A stretch of 64,000 nucleotides of DNA from Paenibacillus dendritiformis (GTDB lineage Bacteria; Bacillota; Bacilli; Paenibacillales; Paenibacillaceae). This document shows positions 36,033 through 43,826 of the stretch, piece after piece. Position 1 is the first letter of the stretch. Every line of letters begins with the position of its first letter. The notes below the pieces were generated by a model that saw nothing but the letters and a program-made list of their open reading frames with translations, made no database searches and was not told where the DNA came from. Position numbers and translations under genes: made by a program. The stretch covers positions 1,477,001-1,541,000 of the forward strand of contig NZ_OX216966.1 of assembly GCF_945605565.1 (NCBI RefSeq), read 5' to 3'.

Positions 36033-36211
36033 AAAGACTACTTAACATTGAACTGGATGACGTGACTACCCAAAAGCTTCTGGATATCGCTACAAGGCAT
36101 TGTAAGCTTGCTCTTGGGCATACCTCTCCTGAGCGCCGCGAAGCCATAAAAGCGGAAATTGTGGCTCTCATAGAGGAAAGATCACAAATACTCGCTTCTT
36201 ATACTTTGTGA
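36029..36211 (+). CDS. Small protein of unknown function (60 aa)
   Basis: Intact 60-aa frame that starts at ATG 36029 within the ATGA overlap with the integrase stop and has GGAGGGGAGG upstream. The sequence (MKRLLNIELDDVTTQKLLDI, then TSPERREAIKAEIVALIEE) is helical and charged, without cysteines or membrane segments beyond one CKLALGH stretch. The overlap with the integrase suggests a companion such as an excision or regulatory factor; no family was recognised. Confidence 0.5.
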   Translation: MKRLLNIELDDVTTQKLLDIATRHCKLALGHTSPERREAIKAEIVALIEERSQILASYTL

Positions 36212-36235
36212 ACAAATGGAGGGTGTAACTTAACA

Positions 36236-36755
36236 TGCAGATTTCAATTTCTAATTTTGATTTCCTTAAACCCATTTTGACTTCGAGTTGTTCAAAGTCC
36301 GCCCACAGGATAAAGAGGATGTAAAGTAAACTGCTCTCCTTCGTATCTTGGAGTCGTTGAAGAATTACATGAGCAAAGAATTGCCTGAAAATAAGCTGTT
36401 CTCGTTCTGTCAGGTAATTGTCAAGCCAACTGTGGTTGATTACTACCGCAGATCAAGCCGTATGATTGAACAAAACAGTACATCCGTGGTGGAATACTTG
36501 CAATAGAGAAGGCAAAATTTCAAGGGGGCATTAAGGCTTGCTTCCGAAAATTATTCTTATGATATTGCACTTATTCGCCATGATTTCATGAAACATAAAC
36601 ATCTTTTACTCCCCAAGAAAGAGAAGTTCTAGAGCATTTACTATTCAATGAAGATGGTATTGGAGAGAACATGGCAGATATTTGTTCTGAACTCAACATA
36701 AATAAATCCCATGCTTCGAGAGCATATAAAAAGCTTCGTGAAGTTTGCAGTTGAG
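36236..36755 (+). pseudogene. Sigma-70-like factor remnant
   Basis: In one frame 36336-36506 reads LLRILESLKNYMSKELPENK, then LFSFCQVIVKPTVVDYYRRSSR, like a sigma region 2 helix. In another frame 36619-36755 reads EREVLEHLLFNEDGIGENMA, then DICSELNINKSHASRAYKKL, like a region 4 helix-turn-helix. The parts are separated by stops and frameshifts. It fits a phage-type small sigma factor or late-gene activator that has decayed. The assignment is by pattern, not by alignment. Confidence 0.4.
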
Positions 36756-36828
36756 CTTTCTGGTGCAACTAATTAGGCTTTAACCTTGATGTTTAAAAGT
36801 GTAAGACACTTCAAAAAGAGGTAATCAA

Positions 36829-37258
36829 ATGCCAACACCACAGGTATCTTGGTTCAAAACTGACAACGTAACCCCACTTCCAAAGTGGGAAATCGGTACG
36901 ATTGACGCAGGTTCTAGCTTCGCCATCTCTAGGTGTCATGATTTGGAACAACCGGGGGGGACAGGAGACTTGTCTACCATGACCAACTGTACCATCACCA
37001 CAAAGGACGGCAGGTGACGACACGGGCGAACTGGTACTGAACACGTGGATTGAAGTACGTGTTGACAGTATGGGTGAGACAGGGTTCACCAAAATCGGTG
37101 GGACAGTAACCAAGGCAATCCAAACAGATGGAAATAGCACCCACACAAACGGAACGTTCTCTCCAAACGCGAAGGAGATTTTAGGTGTCATTAATGACGG
37201 CTCAGAAGCAAACTTCAAAGGTAACCTCGCTCAGGTAGGGCTGTACTTGAGCAATTGA
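36829..37258 (+). pseudogene. Phage structural-protein-like gene, frameshifted
   Basis: Starts MPTPQVSWFKTDNVTPLPKW and ends GNLAQVGLYLSN, but the frame changes at least twice: around 36928-36955 (where another frame reads MIWNNRGG) and near 37013 (GGCAGGTGA interrupts the gene while the +1 frame continues GDDTGELVLNTWIEVRVDSMGE). The composition (Thr/Gly-rich beta-sandwich look, TKIGGTVTKAI) resembles hypothetical structural proteins of Bacillales phages. A ribosome site AAAAAGAGG lies upstream and a hairpin terminator follows. Confidence 0.55.
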
Positions 37259-37303
37259 AGGCAGAAAATCAAGCCTTGAAGAAAAATACATATTTATGAT
37301 GTG

Positions 37304-37331
37304 CCACCATGCTAAAGGTGGTTTTTTTTTA
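37304..37331 (+). terminator. Intrinsic terminator after the phage remnant
   Basis: CCACC (37304-37308) pairs with GGTGG (37317-37321) around ATGCTAAA, followed by a run of T residues. Confidence 0.7.
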
Positions 37332-37444
37332 TGTTAAATTGGATTAGTAATACTTTTGCCCTTTTCAGCTTAATTTAACTTAGCGATAATTATATTACTA
37401 TCACTTTGTCTGTAATTCCGGTTAATAAAGGCGGGGATTTAAAG

Positions 37445-38653
37445 ATGAACTTTGAAGAAACTTATATCAATTTTAAAGAGCAAGAACATATTCAACCTAT
37501 GGAACTACATAACAAAAAGAAGTATTATACAGACCTTTCTAACCTTGAGGATAGCTGGACAGGCAGAATGGATGCTAAACTTGCAAATACATTTATTCAT
37601 GAGTCAGTTCGTTTGGTTATAAACGCAATTGTTTTGTTTGAGAAAGGGTATATTGATTGTGCATATTATTCATTGAGACAATCTTTGGAAATTTCTACTA
37701 CAATGGTTTATTTGACGGAACTTGACCCTGACAAGAAGAAAGAAGAATTAAATAAGTGGAAGAGTCAAAGTAACTTTCCAATGTACAGTCAAATGCTGAG
37801 GTTCCTAAAAAATAACGGAAATGCATTTTCTGATATAAAGCTTAAAATGGATAAGTATTTCGAGAAGCTTCAAAAGGTAAAGAAATATATGAACAAATAT
37901 GTTCATAAGCAAGGATTTAATACATTTTATATTGCAAGAAATTGTATTTCTTCAAGAAAAGATGAAAGTTCTCGCGTTACTAAAGATTTTGAAGGTTGCC
38001 TTGTTAGTTGCATTGGAGCTATTGCTGTGTTTCGGCTTGCTATTGACCCTTTTCCTGTTCTTTTGATGGATTACGAGATATATTCCAGAACCATTGATCT
38101 GGTGACAGAACCCTATACGCATGAGTTTGTGGAAGAATATATCGGAGAAGAAGCGTTTGAAGCTTACAAACGTACAGATATATACCAAGGATATTACGAG
38201 TATTTAATGAATGAAGAAAAACGACAACTTTCAGTCCTCGATGTGACTAAAAATAAGCATATAGATAAAGAAAAAATTGATGAGATTCTTAATCAAGCAC
38301 ATTTGTTAACCAAAACCGATTTTATAGCTGTTGCAATCGCTGGCTTGTCAGAGAAGGTAGCTAAAATTTATTGTTTTAATGGATGGCCTTTCTATACAAC
38401 TAGTACCCGTTCGGTTCGGAGCGACCTAAGCTTTCATAGTGGGACACTGAAAAATATCAGAGACTCCAACAATCATTTGAATGTTCCATATGATGAAGCA
38501 TTCTTAACTTACCTTGTTGTTGAATCAGAAAGCTTTTTCTTAGAGCATAATGAAAAATTTGAACTTGATGAGTATAAGTCACTAGAGGTTCAGATAAGTA
38601 TACTACTTTTGATGAATAGTAAAAACTATGAGGAACAATGTGAAACTTCTTGA
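37445..38653 (+). CDS. Island cargo protein A, unknown (402 aa), HEPN-like helical region
   Basis: 402 aa, AT-rich coding, acidic and mostly helical. ATG 37445 is chosen because AAAGGCGGGGA precedes it; an upstream in-frame ATG at 37406 lacks a site. Residues about 60-180 hold HESVRLVINAIVLFEKGYID, CAYYSLRQSLEISTTMVYLT and later MNKYVHKQGF. The long-helix, LR-x-x-LE and Y-V-H pattern recalls HEPN-like domains of Abi and related defence proteins, but the canonical R-x4-6-H ribonuclease motif is not evident. The C-terminal half (VLDVTKNKHIDKEKIDEILN onward) is not recognised. No signal peptide. It stands alone in the island, and a defence role is only a hypothesis. Confidence 0.6.
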   Translation: MNFEETYINFKEQEHIQPMELHNKKKYYTDLSNLEDSWTGRMDAKLANTFIHESVRLVINAIVLFEKGYIDCAYYSLRQSLEISTTMVYLTELDPDKKKEELNKWKSQSNFPMYSQMLRFLKNNGNAFSDIKLKMDKYFEKLQKVKKYMNKYVHKQGFNTFYIARNCISSRKDESSRVTKDFEGCLVSCIGAIAVFRLAIDPFPVLLMDYEIYSRTIDLVTEPYTHEFVEEYIGEEAFEAYKRTDIYQGYYEYLMNEEKRQLSVLDVTKNKHIDKEKIDEILNQAHLLTKTDFIAVAIAGLSEKVAKIYCFNGWPFYTTSTRSVRSDLSFHSGTLKNIRDSNNHLNVPYDEAFLTYLVVESESFFLEHNEKFELDEYKSLEVQISILLLMNSKNYEEQCETS

Positions 38654-39311
38654 ATAGAATGGGGTGCCGATACGAGTTAAGGGCAAAGAATCTTTTTCAA
38701 ATGGTCTGATTCTGGATTGCTGGCTGAAACAATATTCATAGAGACGTGTATAGGGAGCATGAGCAGATGCAAAATGCAGAGCAAAAAACGATGCTTAGTT
38801 ATAAAACAATAAAAAGGGTTATGATATAATATAGAAGAGGGAACGTTTGTTTTGTAGCTGAGACGCTCTAAAATCGTTTCTAAGCCATTGTGGTAATATA
38901 GGCAACCACAAACTCAAAGTTTCTCTTAGAAACGCAAATTAGGCCATTTCTGTTGATTTGAGAGGGAACACAAAAACAAAACCTTGACAAAAACCAATAA
39001 GCCATGCTAACTTAGTAGCAGGGCAAAATATGGTGCACATAGCAAATGATGACCATTCATATCTGCCATAACTGATGTTCCAGCATCAATTATGAACTCA
39101 TAATTTGATTTTGATTTAAGCAACCTTTTTCAACCACGTCTTGAATATTATCAAATAAGGGTACTAAAATCAAGATTTTTTTGCTAGATAGGCAAAAAGA
39201 CCTTCATTTTTGGTGCAGAAGTTATATGAAAATGTCAGGCAACAAGAAGGAGTAGAGGATAGAGTTGCTGCTATAGGTACTATCAAAATACCAAACCTAT
39301 AGGAGAAATAT
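38654..39311. other. 658-bp intergenic region between the two cargo genes
   Basis: Holds an extended -10 promoter (TGATATAAT, 38822-38830), a folded RNA candidate (38837-38985), a TTGACA box at 38984-38989, and AT-rich DNA. The last part (39210-39301) can be read as about 28 codons, KLYENVRQQEGVEDRVAAIG onward, ending just before the next gene, perhaps the tail of a deleted gene. No intact gene was recognised. Confidence 0.5.
38837..38985 (+). ncRNA. Candidate structured RNA in the guaA island
   Basis: About 7 nt after an extended -10 promoter (TGATATAAT). Nested pairings: CGTTTCTAAG (38875-38884) pairs perfectly with CTTAGAAACG (38925-38934); inside it TTGTGGT (38888-38894) pairs perfectly with ACCACAA (38905-38911) around a 10-nt loop. 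To the left TTTTGTAGC (about 38850) pairs imperfectly with GCTCTAAAA (about 38865). The outer flanks GTTTGTTTTG (38845) and CAAAAACAAAAC (38971) can also pair. No open frame crosses it. The strand is inferred from the promoter. No known RNA family was recognised. Confidence 0.45.
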
Positions 39312-40499
39312 ATGAAAAATCACCTGCACTATATTCCACTTCAGAAAGTGAATCCAGAGACCGTTAAATTGAAAGATTTGTCTGAGTTAATAAGAGTTGA
39401 AATGGATGTAGACAAGACGGTCTCAGAAAACTTCCCTATAAATGCTTTTGGTAAGGATGATGATGACTTAAAAGTATTAGGGGCTAAAGCTTTACTTCAA
39501 GCGTTTTATAAAATTGACAATGTTAAGTATGATCTGGTTTATGAGTACGGGAATATTGAGTTTTTGGGATTGTCTGAGGATAAAGATATCATTTTCAATT
39601 TTAAAGAAGATAATGTGAATGCTTCGGGAATATATGAATTCACAAGTCAGTTTTACGATTTGTTTAAAATGGGCAAATATGCAAACTGGCTAGTAAGTCG
39701 TAATTATGAGGATTTGCTCTCAGAAAATTTAACTAAGTTATTGGAGAAACAAAAGGATACCAAAAAGCAATTCCGTTTTATTAGGGAAGGGAAGAATGAA
39801 TTTCTAAGAGGATTTACTTCGACTTCCTATAAGAATTATGACAATAACCTGTGTATTTATCTTATTTTCTTAGCTCTCCATGAGCAATCTAAAAAGCATA
39901 ACATCAATTTCAGTATAGACAGAGCATATTTATCGGATTCAGCATTTAAAATTTATTTTGAACAGGAACAACCTATATCAATTGATGGATTGGGTGATGT
40001 GTACTTTGGTGCATATGCTACTAATAACGAAATAAGAGAAACACAATTTTCTTTTGAAATTCGTTACAGGATTGTTGACCCAGAAGATCCAAATGTATAT
40101 TTTTCCGCTATGCCACAGCTTAGAGATTCAGTTTTTGAAATAAGGAAAAACTATGGCTTGGAAAAAATTAAAGAGCGGTTCAGTAATATTAATCGAATTA
40201 AAGAGATACAAGAGAGCATGATAGAATATATTGAGGCGCTTAAAAGCGTAAAGGAAATAACTCCTGACGAATTAAGGAGATTGTATGGAAAGATCACTGA
40301 TTCAAGGGATTTTACTTCGGGAACAAAGAGCAAAATGACGGATTTGTACAATAAAAACTTGGTTAGAAACACTTATACTATCTTACAATTACTCAATAAA
40401 ATTAATACTATCACTGTCGATTTGGATGAATTGCAATATTTAGAACGAATTTATAATGATTTTATTTCTGAGCTTATCGAGAATCAGAAACGTAAATAA
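39312..40499 (+). CDS. Island cargo protein B, unknown (395 aa)
   Basis: 395 aa, AT-rich coding, start ATG 39312 after TAGGAGAAA. Rich in Asp, Asn and Lys, with no signal peptide or membrane segment. A central stretch (FRFIREGKNEFLRGFTSTSY, then KNYDNN) followed later by ISIDGLGDVYFGAYATNNEI and SFEIRYRI has the rhythm of DUF932 phage/plasmid proteins (R-x-x-LS-x-x-Y-x-x-x-DN, then NSE-x-G), but the match is weak. The C-terminus (from KERFSNINRIKEIQ) is helical. A terminator-like hairpin follows. The function is unknown. Confidence 0.6.
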   Translation: MKNHLHYIPLQKVNPETVKLKDLSELIRVEMDVDKTVSENFPINAFGKDDDDLKVLGAKALLQAFYKIDNVKYDLVYEYGNIEFLGLSEDKDIIFNFKEDNVNASGIYEFTSQFYDLFKMGKYANWLVSRNYEDLLSENLTKLLEKQKDTKKQFRFIREGKNEFLRGFTSTSYKNYDNNLCIYLIFLALHEQSKKHNINFSIDRAYLSDSAFKIYFEQEQPISIDGLGDVYFGAYATNNEIRETQFSFEIRYRIVDPEDPNVYFSAMPQLRDSVFEIRKNYGLEKIKERFSNINRIKEIQESMIEYIEALKSVKEITPDELRRLYGKITDSRDFTSGTKSKMTDLYNKNLVRNTYTILQLLNKINTITVDLDELQYLERIYNDFISELIENQKRK

Positions 40500-40550
40500 G
40501 TGGCGCAAGTGAATGGTTGTGGGCTGTTCTGAGCTACGCCACATTTTTAT
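40500..40550 (+). terminator. Terminator-like hairpin after cargo gene B
   Basis: GTGGCG (40500-40505) pairs with CGCCAC (40537-40542), followed by ATTTTTATTTTA. Loop is long but can fold; weak to moderate terminator. Confidence 0.45.
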
Positions 40551-40624
40551 TTTATTTAAGTTGAAAATTCTACATTTACCCACTACAATTGATGTAAAAA
40601 CAAGTGGATAATTGAACAGTAATT

Positions 40625-40812
40625 GCACGTATTCATACACGGTCGGCATCCGTGCGGTAACGTCCATTGACGGCATGACCGCCGATTGGGCGCGCATTCC
40701 GTGGGATATTCTCGAGAAGATCTCGGTCCGGATCGTGAACGAGGTCGACAACGTCAACCGGATCGTCTACGACATTACGTCGAATCCGCCGGCGACGATT
40801 GAGTGGGAGTAA
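40625..40812 (+). repeat. Right copy of the guaA 3' end (displaced guaA tail)
   Basis: Encodes the last 62 residues of GuaA ([20 protein letters not shown] onward to IEWE) but has no promoter, no proper start and none of the catalytic domains. It matches 34731-34918 except for three substitutions seen, including TAA for TGA. The strong terminator behind it is probably the original guaA terminator, so this copy most likely marks the chromosomal end of the island. Confidence 0.85.
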
Positions 40813-40836
40813 GAGCCCGGCAAGTCACTGCTGAAC

Positions 40837-40868
40837 GCCTTCGTTCCATGTGGAACGAAGGCTTTTTT
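40837..40868 (+). terminator. Probable native guaA terminator, now separated from guaA
   Basis: GCCTTCGTTCC and GGAACGAAGGC pair perfectly around ATGT, followed by TTTTTTT. It lies 25 bp after the displaced guaA tail. Confidence 0.85.
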
Positions 40869-41088
40869 TCCATATCTGGACCGAATAGGGATGCGTCCCG
40901 GTTCGAGGCGAATGATTCAGAGGTCTGAAGCGGGGAAGGCGTTTACCGCCATTGGCGCATTTTTCTAAGACCATGGAACCAGATTATTAGCGAAGAATTG
41001 AAGGAAATTGCGCCCAACGATATACTGTGTAGAATATGGAGTGAATTGGGTATTTCGGATAGCGAATAGGTAAGGGAGGCCTCATGTT

Positions 41089-41769
41089 ATGAAAAAGAAG
41101 GCAGTCGTAACGATTACAGCGGCAGCGATGGCATTCGGCATTGTCGCGGGCGTCAGCGCCGCTCCGGTATTAGAGAAGATTAGCGCGCAGCTGAACTGGT
41201 CCATCAAGTTCCAGGTGGACGGGAAGGAATGGAAGGCGCAGGACAGCGCTGGCAACAAGCTGGCGCCGATTACATACGGCGGAACCACCTACCTGCCGGT
41301 GCGGGCGGTAGCCGATGCGCTGGGCACGGCCGTCGAGTATGACTCCAGGAACCAGACGATTTATTTGGGGGAAAAATCAAGTACGACACCGATTACTTCT
41401 GAAAAAATAAAGCTCAGCTACTCCTCAATGTCGACAAAAGACAAGCAATATACGGTTCAGGGGGGCGTCGATTACGGCTCGGGCATCGTGCTTGATGATC
41501 TGAACTCGGCGGCGAAGTCTTTCGAGCTCCAGCCGGAGAATAAATATCAGAAGCTGGACTTGAAAGTGTTCGTGCTTGATGTCGAAGGCGAAATCGACGT
41601 CAAAGTATACGACGACAGCGACATCGTGCTCAAGCATGTCAAGCTGTCGGCACAGGACAAAATCCAGGATATCTCCGTGGATATTGGCGGAAGCAAGAGC
41701 ATCCGGATCGAGGGCAAGACCCCTGTATTCGACAAAGGCAAAATTTTTGTAACCGGAAATTATCGGTAA
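41089..41769 (+). CDS. Secreted stalk-domain (copper amine oxidase N-terminal-like) protein
   Basis: 226 aa with an N-terminal signal peptide (MKKKAVVTITAAAMAFGIVA through VSAA, cleavage near residue 25). Residues 35-90 are a stalk / Cu-amine-oxidase-N domain with ITYGGTTYLPVRAVADALGT, common in Paenibacillus surface proteins. The C-terminal half (about 105-226) is a beta-rich region with YGSGIVLDDLNSAAKSFEL, similar in pattern to NPCBM-type carbohydrate-binding domains. ATG 41089 has AAGGGAGG upstream. Probably an extracellular or wall-associated protein of unknown ligand. A hairpin terminator follows. Confidence 0.75.
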   Translation: MKKKAVVTITAAAMAFGIVAGVSAAPVLEKISAQLNWSIKFQVDGKEWKAQDSAGNKLAPITYGGTTYLPVRAVADALGTAVEYDSRNQTIYLGEKSSTTPITSEKIKLSYSSMSTKDKQYTVQGGVDYGSGIVLDDLNSAAKSFELQPENKYQKLDLKVFVLDVEGEIDVKVYDDSDIVLKHVKLSAQDKIQDISVDIGGSKSIRIEGKTPVFDKGKIFVTGNYR

Positions 41770-41830
41770 GCTTATCAACAGACGGTGCCTTGCGGCTCAT
41801 TGCCCAGGGGCGGTACTCTAGCGGAAGCAG

Positions 41831-41868
41831 ACGTTCTTGTCGCAGCGGCGGCAAGGGCGTTTTTTTAT
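41831..41868 (+). terminator. Intrinsic terminator after the stalk-domain gene
   Basis: ACGTTCTTGTCGC pairs with GCGGCAAGGGCGT (a few mismatches) around AGCG, then TTTTTTT. Confidence 0.7.
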
Positions 41869-41933
41869 TTACAGTCGCTAACAGAAAACACGAACGAATT
41901 ATAACTTTGGTATATTAATGTTCGGATTTATCG

Positions 41934-41963
41934 TTGACAAAATTCGAGTGTACGCTATACAAT
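41934..41963 (+). promoter_or_regulatory. SigA-type promoter of the guanine riboswitch transcript
   Basis: TTGACA at 41934-41939; the -10 is TACAAT at 41958-41963 (18-bp spacer) or TATACA at 41956-41961 (16 bp). It lies about 30 bp upstream of the aptamer. Confidence 0.7.
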
Positions 41964-41989
41964 GAGTACGTAACCTCATACGTGCTCTT

Positions 41990-42057
41990 TTTCGTATAAT
42001 CCCGGGAATTGGCCCGGGAGTTTCTACGAGATCACCGTAAATGATCTGGCTACGAAG
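41990..42057 (+). ncRNA. Purine riboswitch aptamer, guanine type
   Basis: Shows the conserved purine aptamer core: P1 strands TTTCGTA and TACGAA, TATAAT then P2 CCCGGG/CCCGGG with GAATTGG loop, joining TTTCTAC, P3 GAGATCA/TGATCTG with loop CCGTAAA. The specificity base before the 3' P1 strand is C (GGCTACGAA), which marks guanine/hypoxanthine recognition rather than adenine. It controls the permease gene at 42321 through the terminator at 42193. Confidence 0.92.
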
Positions 42058-42192
42058 GATTTTGGCACCGGACTGCGCATACGTCTGTCCGAACGCTTTG
42101 CCCTGCCTGCTGCAGCGCGCTTTCCCATTGACAAGTGATGGGGCGCAGTGCTGAGGCGAATGGCGGGTGCAGCTTGCCGACCTTATTAGCCG

Positions 42193-42224
42193 GAACTCGG
42201 GAGAATCTCCTGAGTTCTTTTTTT
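42193..42224 (+). terminator. Riboswitch-controlled intrinsic terminator
   Basis: GAACTCGGGAG pairs with CTCCTGAGTTC around AAT, followed by TTTTTTT. About 135 nt separate it from the aptamer, more than is usual, so an intermediate antiterminator must involve that spacer. Ligand binding would end transcription here. Confidence 0.8.
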
Positions 42225-42320
42225 GTCCCTTGTAAGGGGAAGGTGCTGCGGAAGCGGGAAGTGCGGGATTAGGTTGCTCGGAACAGAGAGATTATCAGTT
42301 CATGGGGAGGATGTAAACGC

Positions 42321-43718
42321 ATGGATCGCTTCTTCAAAATTAAGGAGCAAGGGTCGACTGTAAGAACGGAAATAATGGCAGGGATTACGACCTTCATGAC
42401 GATGGCATATATTTTGGCCGTCAATCCGAACATTTTGACCGCTTTCGGCAAGACGGGCATGGAATGGTATCCAGTCTTTCTCGCGACTGCGATTGCCGCT
42501 GGGATTTTTACGATTGCGATGGGGATTTTCGTCAACTTCCCGGTCGCGTTGGCGCCGGGGATGGGACTTAACGCATATTTCGCTACGGTCATCGTATCGA
42601 CGGCCGGCTCGGATCACCCGATTACTTGGCAGATGGCCTTGACGGCCGTATTCATTTCCGGGATTGTGTTCTTCCTGCTGACCGTCACGCATATTCGGCA
42701 GAAGCTGCTGGAAGCCGTGCCTGACGCGTTGAAGCATGCAATTACCGTTGGTATCGGATTGTTCATTACGATTGTCGGCTTGAAGAACAGCGGCCTGCTG
42801 TCGGTATCCGTCGAAGCGGTGAACGACGTGCCGAAGGGCGTATTTACGCCGCTGCAAGGCTTCGAGACCGTCTTCGGACTCGGAAGCTTCACCGACCCGA
42901 ACGTGCTGCTCACGATTATCGGATTGGCGCTCATTTCGGTATTGATGATTTTGAACGTGCCGGGCGCGATTTTGTTCGGCATCCTCGGAACGGCTCTGAT
43001 TGCCATTCCAATGGGATTGATTGATTTCAGCTCGCTGCAGGGCGCTCAATGGGTGCCTGACTTGACGCAAATGACGGTGTTCGAATTCGACTTCGCCGGT
43101 ATTATGGGCGTCGGCATCGTGTCGATTATTTTGACCTTCACCTTCGTCGAATTGTTCGACACCTTCGGAACGCTGGTCGGCACGGCCAACCGCGCCGGCT
43201 TCATGAAGAACCGCGAAGAAGGCAACAAGCGCGTCGGCAAGGCCATGTTCGTCGATTCTATCGCGGTCGGCGGCGGCGCCGTGCTCGGCACAAGCACCGT
43301 GACGGCCTTCGTCGAGAGCTCGGCCGGGGTAGCCGCCGGCGGACGCACCGGGTTAACCTCGGTCACGACGGGTATCTGCTTCCTGCTTGCCTTGTTCCTG
43401 GCGCCAGTGATTGCCCTGATTCCGGGACCGGCTACGGCGGCGGCGCTGATTGTCGTCGGCGTTCTGATGATGCAAGCCGTGCGCGAGATCAACTTCAATG
43501 ACCTGGTCATCGGCATTCCGGCGTTCATGACGATTACGTTCATGCCATTCACGTACAGCATTGCGAACGGAATCTCCTTCGGTATTCTCGGCTATGTGCT
43601 GCTGGCCTTCGTCGCGAACGTATTCGGCAAAGGCGAGCAGAAATATAAAATTCATTGGCTGATGTGGATTTTGTTCGTCCTCGTCATTCTCCGCTACGTG
43701 TTCATGGGCGGACATTAA
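42321..43718 (+). CDS. pbuG: Guanine/hypoxanthine permease (NCS2 family)
   Basis: 465-aa inner-membrane purine:cation symporter of the AzgA/PbuG group with about twelve hydrophobic segments. It begins FFKIKEQGSTVRTEIMAGIT, then TFMTMAYIL, the hallmark of this family. LFDTFGTLVGTANRAG lies in the substrate/dimer region, and GTSTVTAFVESSAGVAAGGR is conserved. ATG 42321 has GGGGAGGATG upstream. A guanine riboswitch directly upstream supports uptake of guanine or hypoxanthine when the purine pool is low. pbuG and pbuO are near-identical in family, so the symbol is by analogy. Confidence 0.92.
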   Translation: MDRFFKIKEQGSTVRTEIMAGITTFMTMAYILAVNPNILTAFGKTGMEWYPVFLATAIAAGIFTIAMGIFVNFPVALAPGMGLNAYFATVIVSTAGSDHPITWQMALTAVFISGIVFFLLTVTHIRQKLLEAVPDALKHAITVGIGLFITIVGLKNSGLLSVSVEAVNDVPKGVFTPLQGFETVFGLGSFTDPNVLLTIIGLALISVLMILNVPGAILFGILGTALIAIPMGLIDFSSLQGAQWVPDLTQMTVFEFDFAGIMGVGIVSIILTFTFVELFDTFGTLVGTANRAGFMKNREEGNKRVGKAMFVDSIAVGGGAVLGTSTVTAFVESSAGVAAGGRTGLTSVTTGICFLLALFLAPVIALIPGPATAAALIVVGVLMMQAVREINFNDLVIGIPAFMTITFMPFTYSIANGISFGILGYVLLAFVANVFGKGEQKYKIHWLMWILFVLVILRYVFMGGH

Positions 43719-43826
43719 TAGATTTAGCGCACCGTCGGCATGCATATGGCATCGTCCGTGCAGCAGAAGTTATATCAGCCGTTCATCGGCTTCATCCAAG
43801 ACTCGCTTCCAGGAGGAACTCACTTC

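Larger units (their letters stand above)
34919..40624. mobile_element. Genomic island inserted at the 3' end of guaA
   Basis: About 5.7 kb of AT-rich DNA between two near-identical copies of the guaA tail. From the left: a ruined tyrosine integrase, a small coupled gene, a sigma-factor-like remnant, a phage structural remnant, two intact genes of unknown function and a folded intergenic element. Base composition and codon use differ sharply from the GC-rich flanks. Integration at the guaA 3' end is a known habit of integrase-driven islands. The degraded integrase means the element is no longer able to move by itself. Confidence 0.85.

Noticed and set aside
38837..38985. tracrRNA or retron RNA
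   Set aside because: The hairpins prompted the idea, but there is no Cas9, no CRISPR repeats and no reverse transcriptase gene nearby. Kept only as a structured RNA candidate.
40612..40812. Small gene encoding the GuaA C-terminus
   Set aside because: It has no ribosome site or promoter and lacks all catalytic parts; it is the displaced tail left by island insertion.
40895..41070. Short frame before the stalk-domain gene (ending ...IAPNDILCRIWSELGISDSE)
   Set aside because: It has no usable start codon or ribosome site; it could be a degraded tail of a lost gene but cannot be supported.
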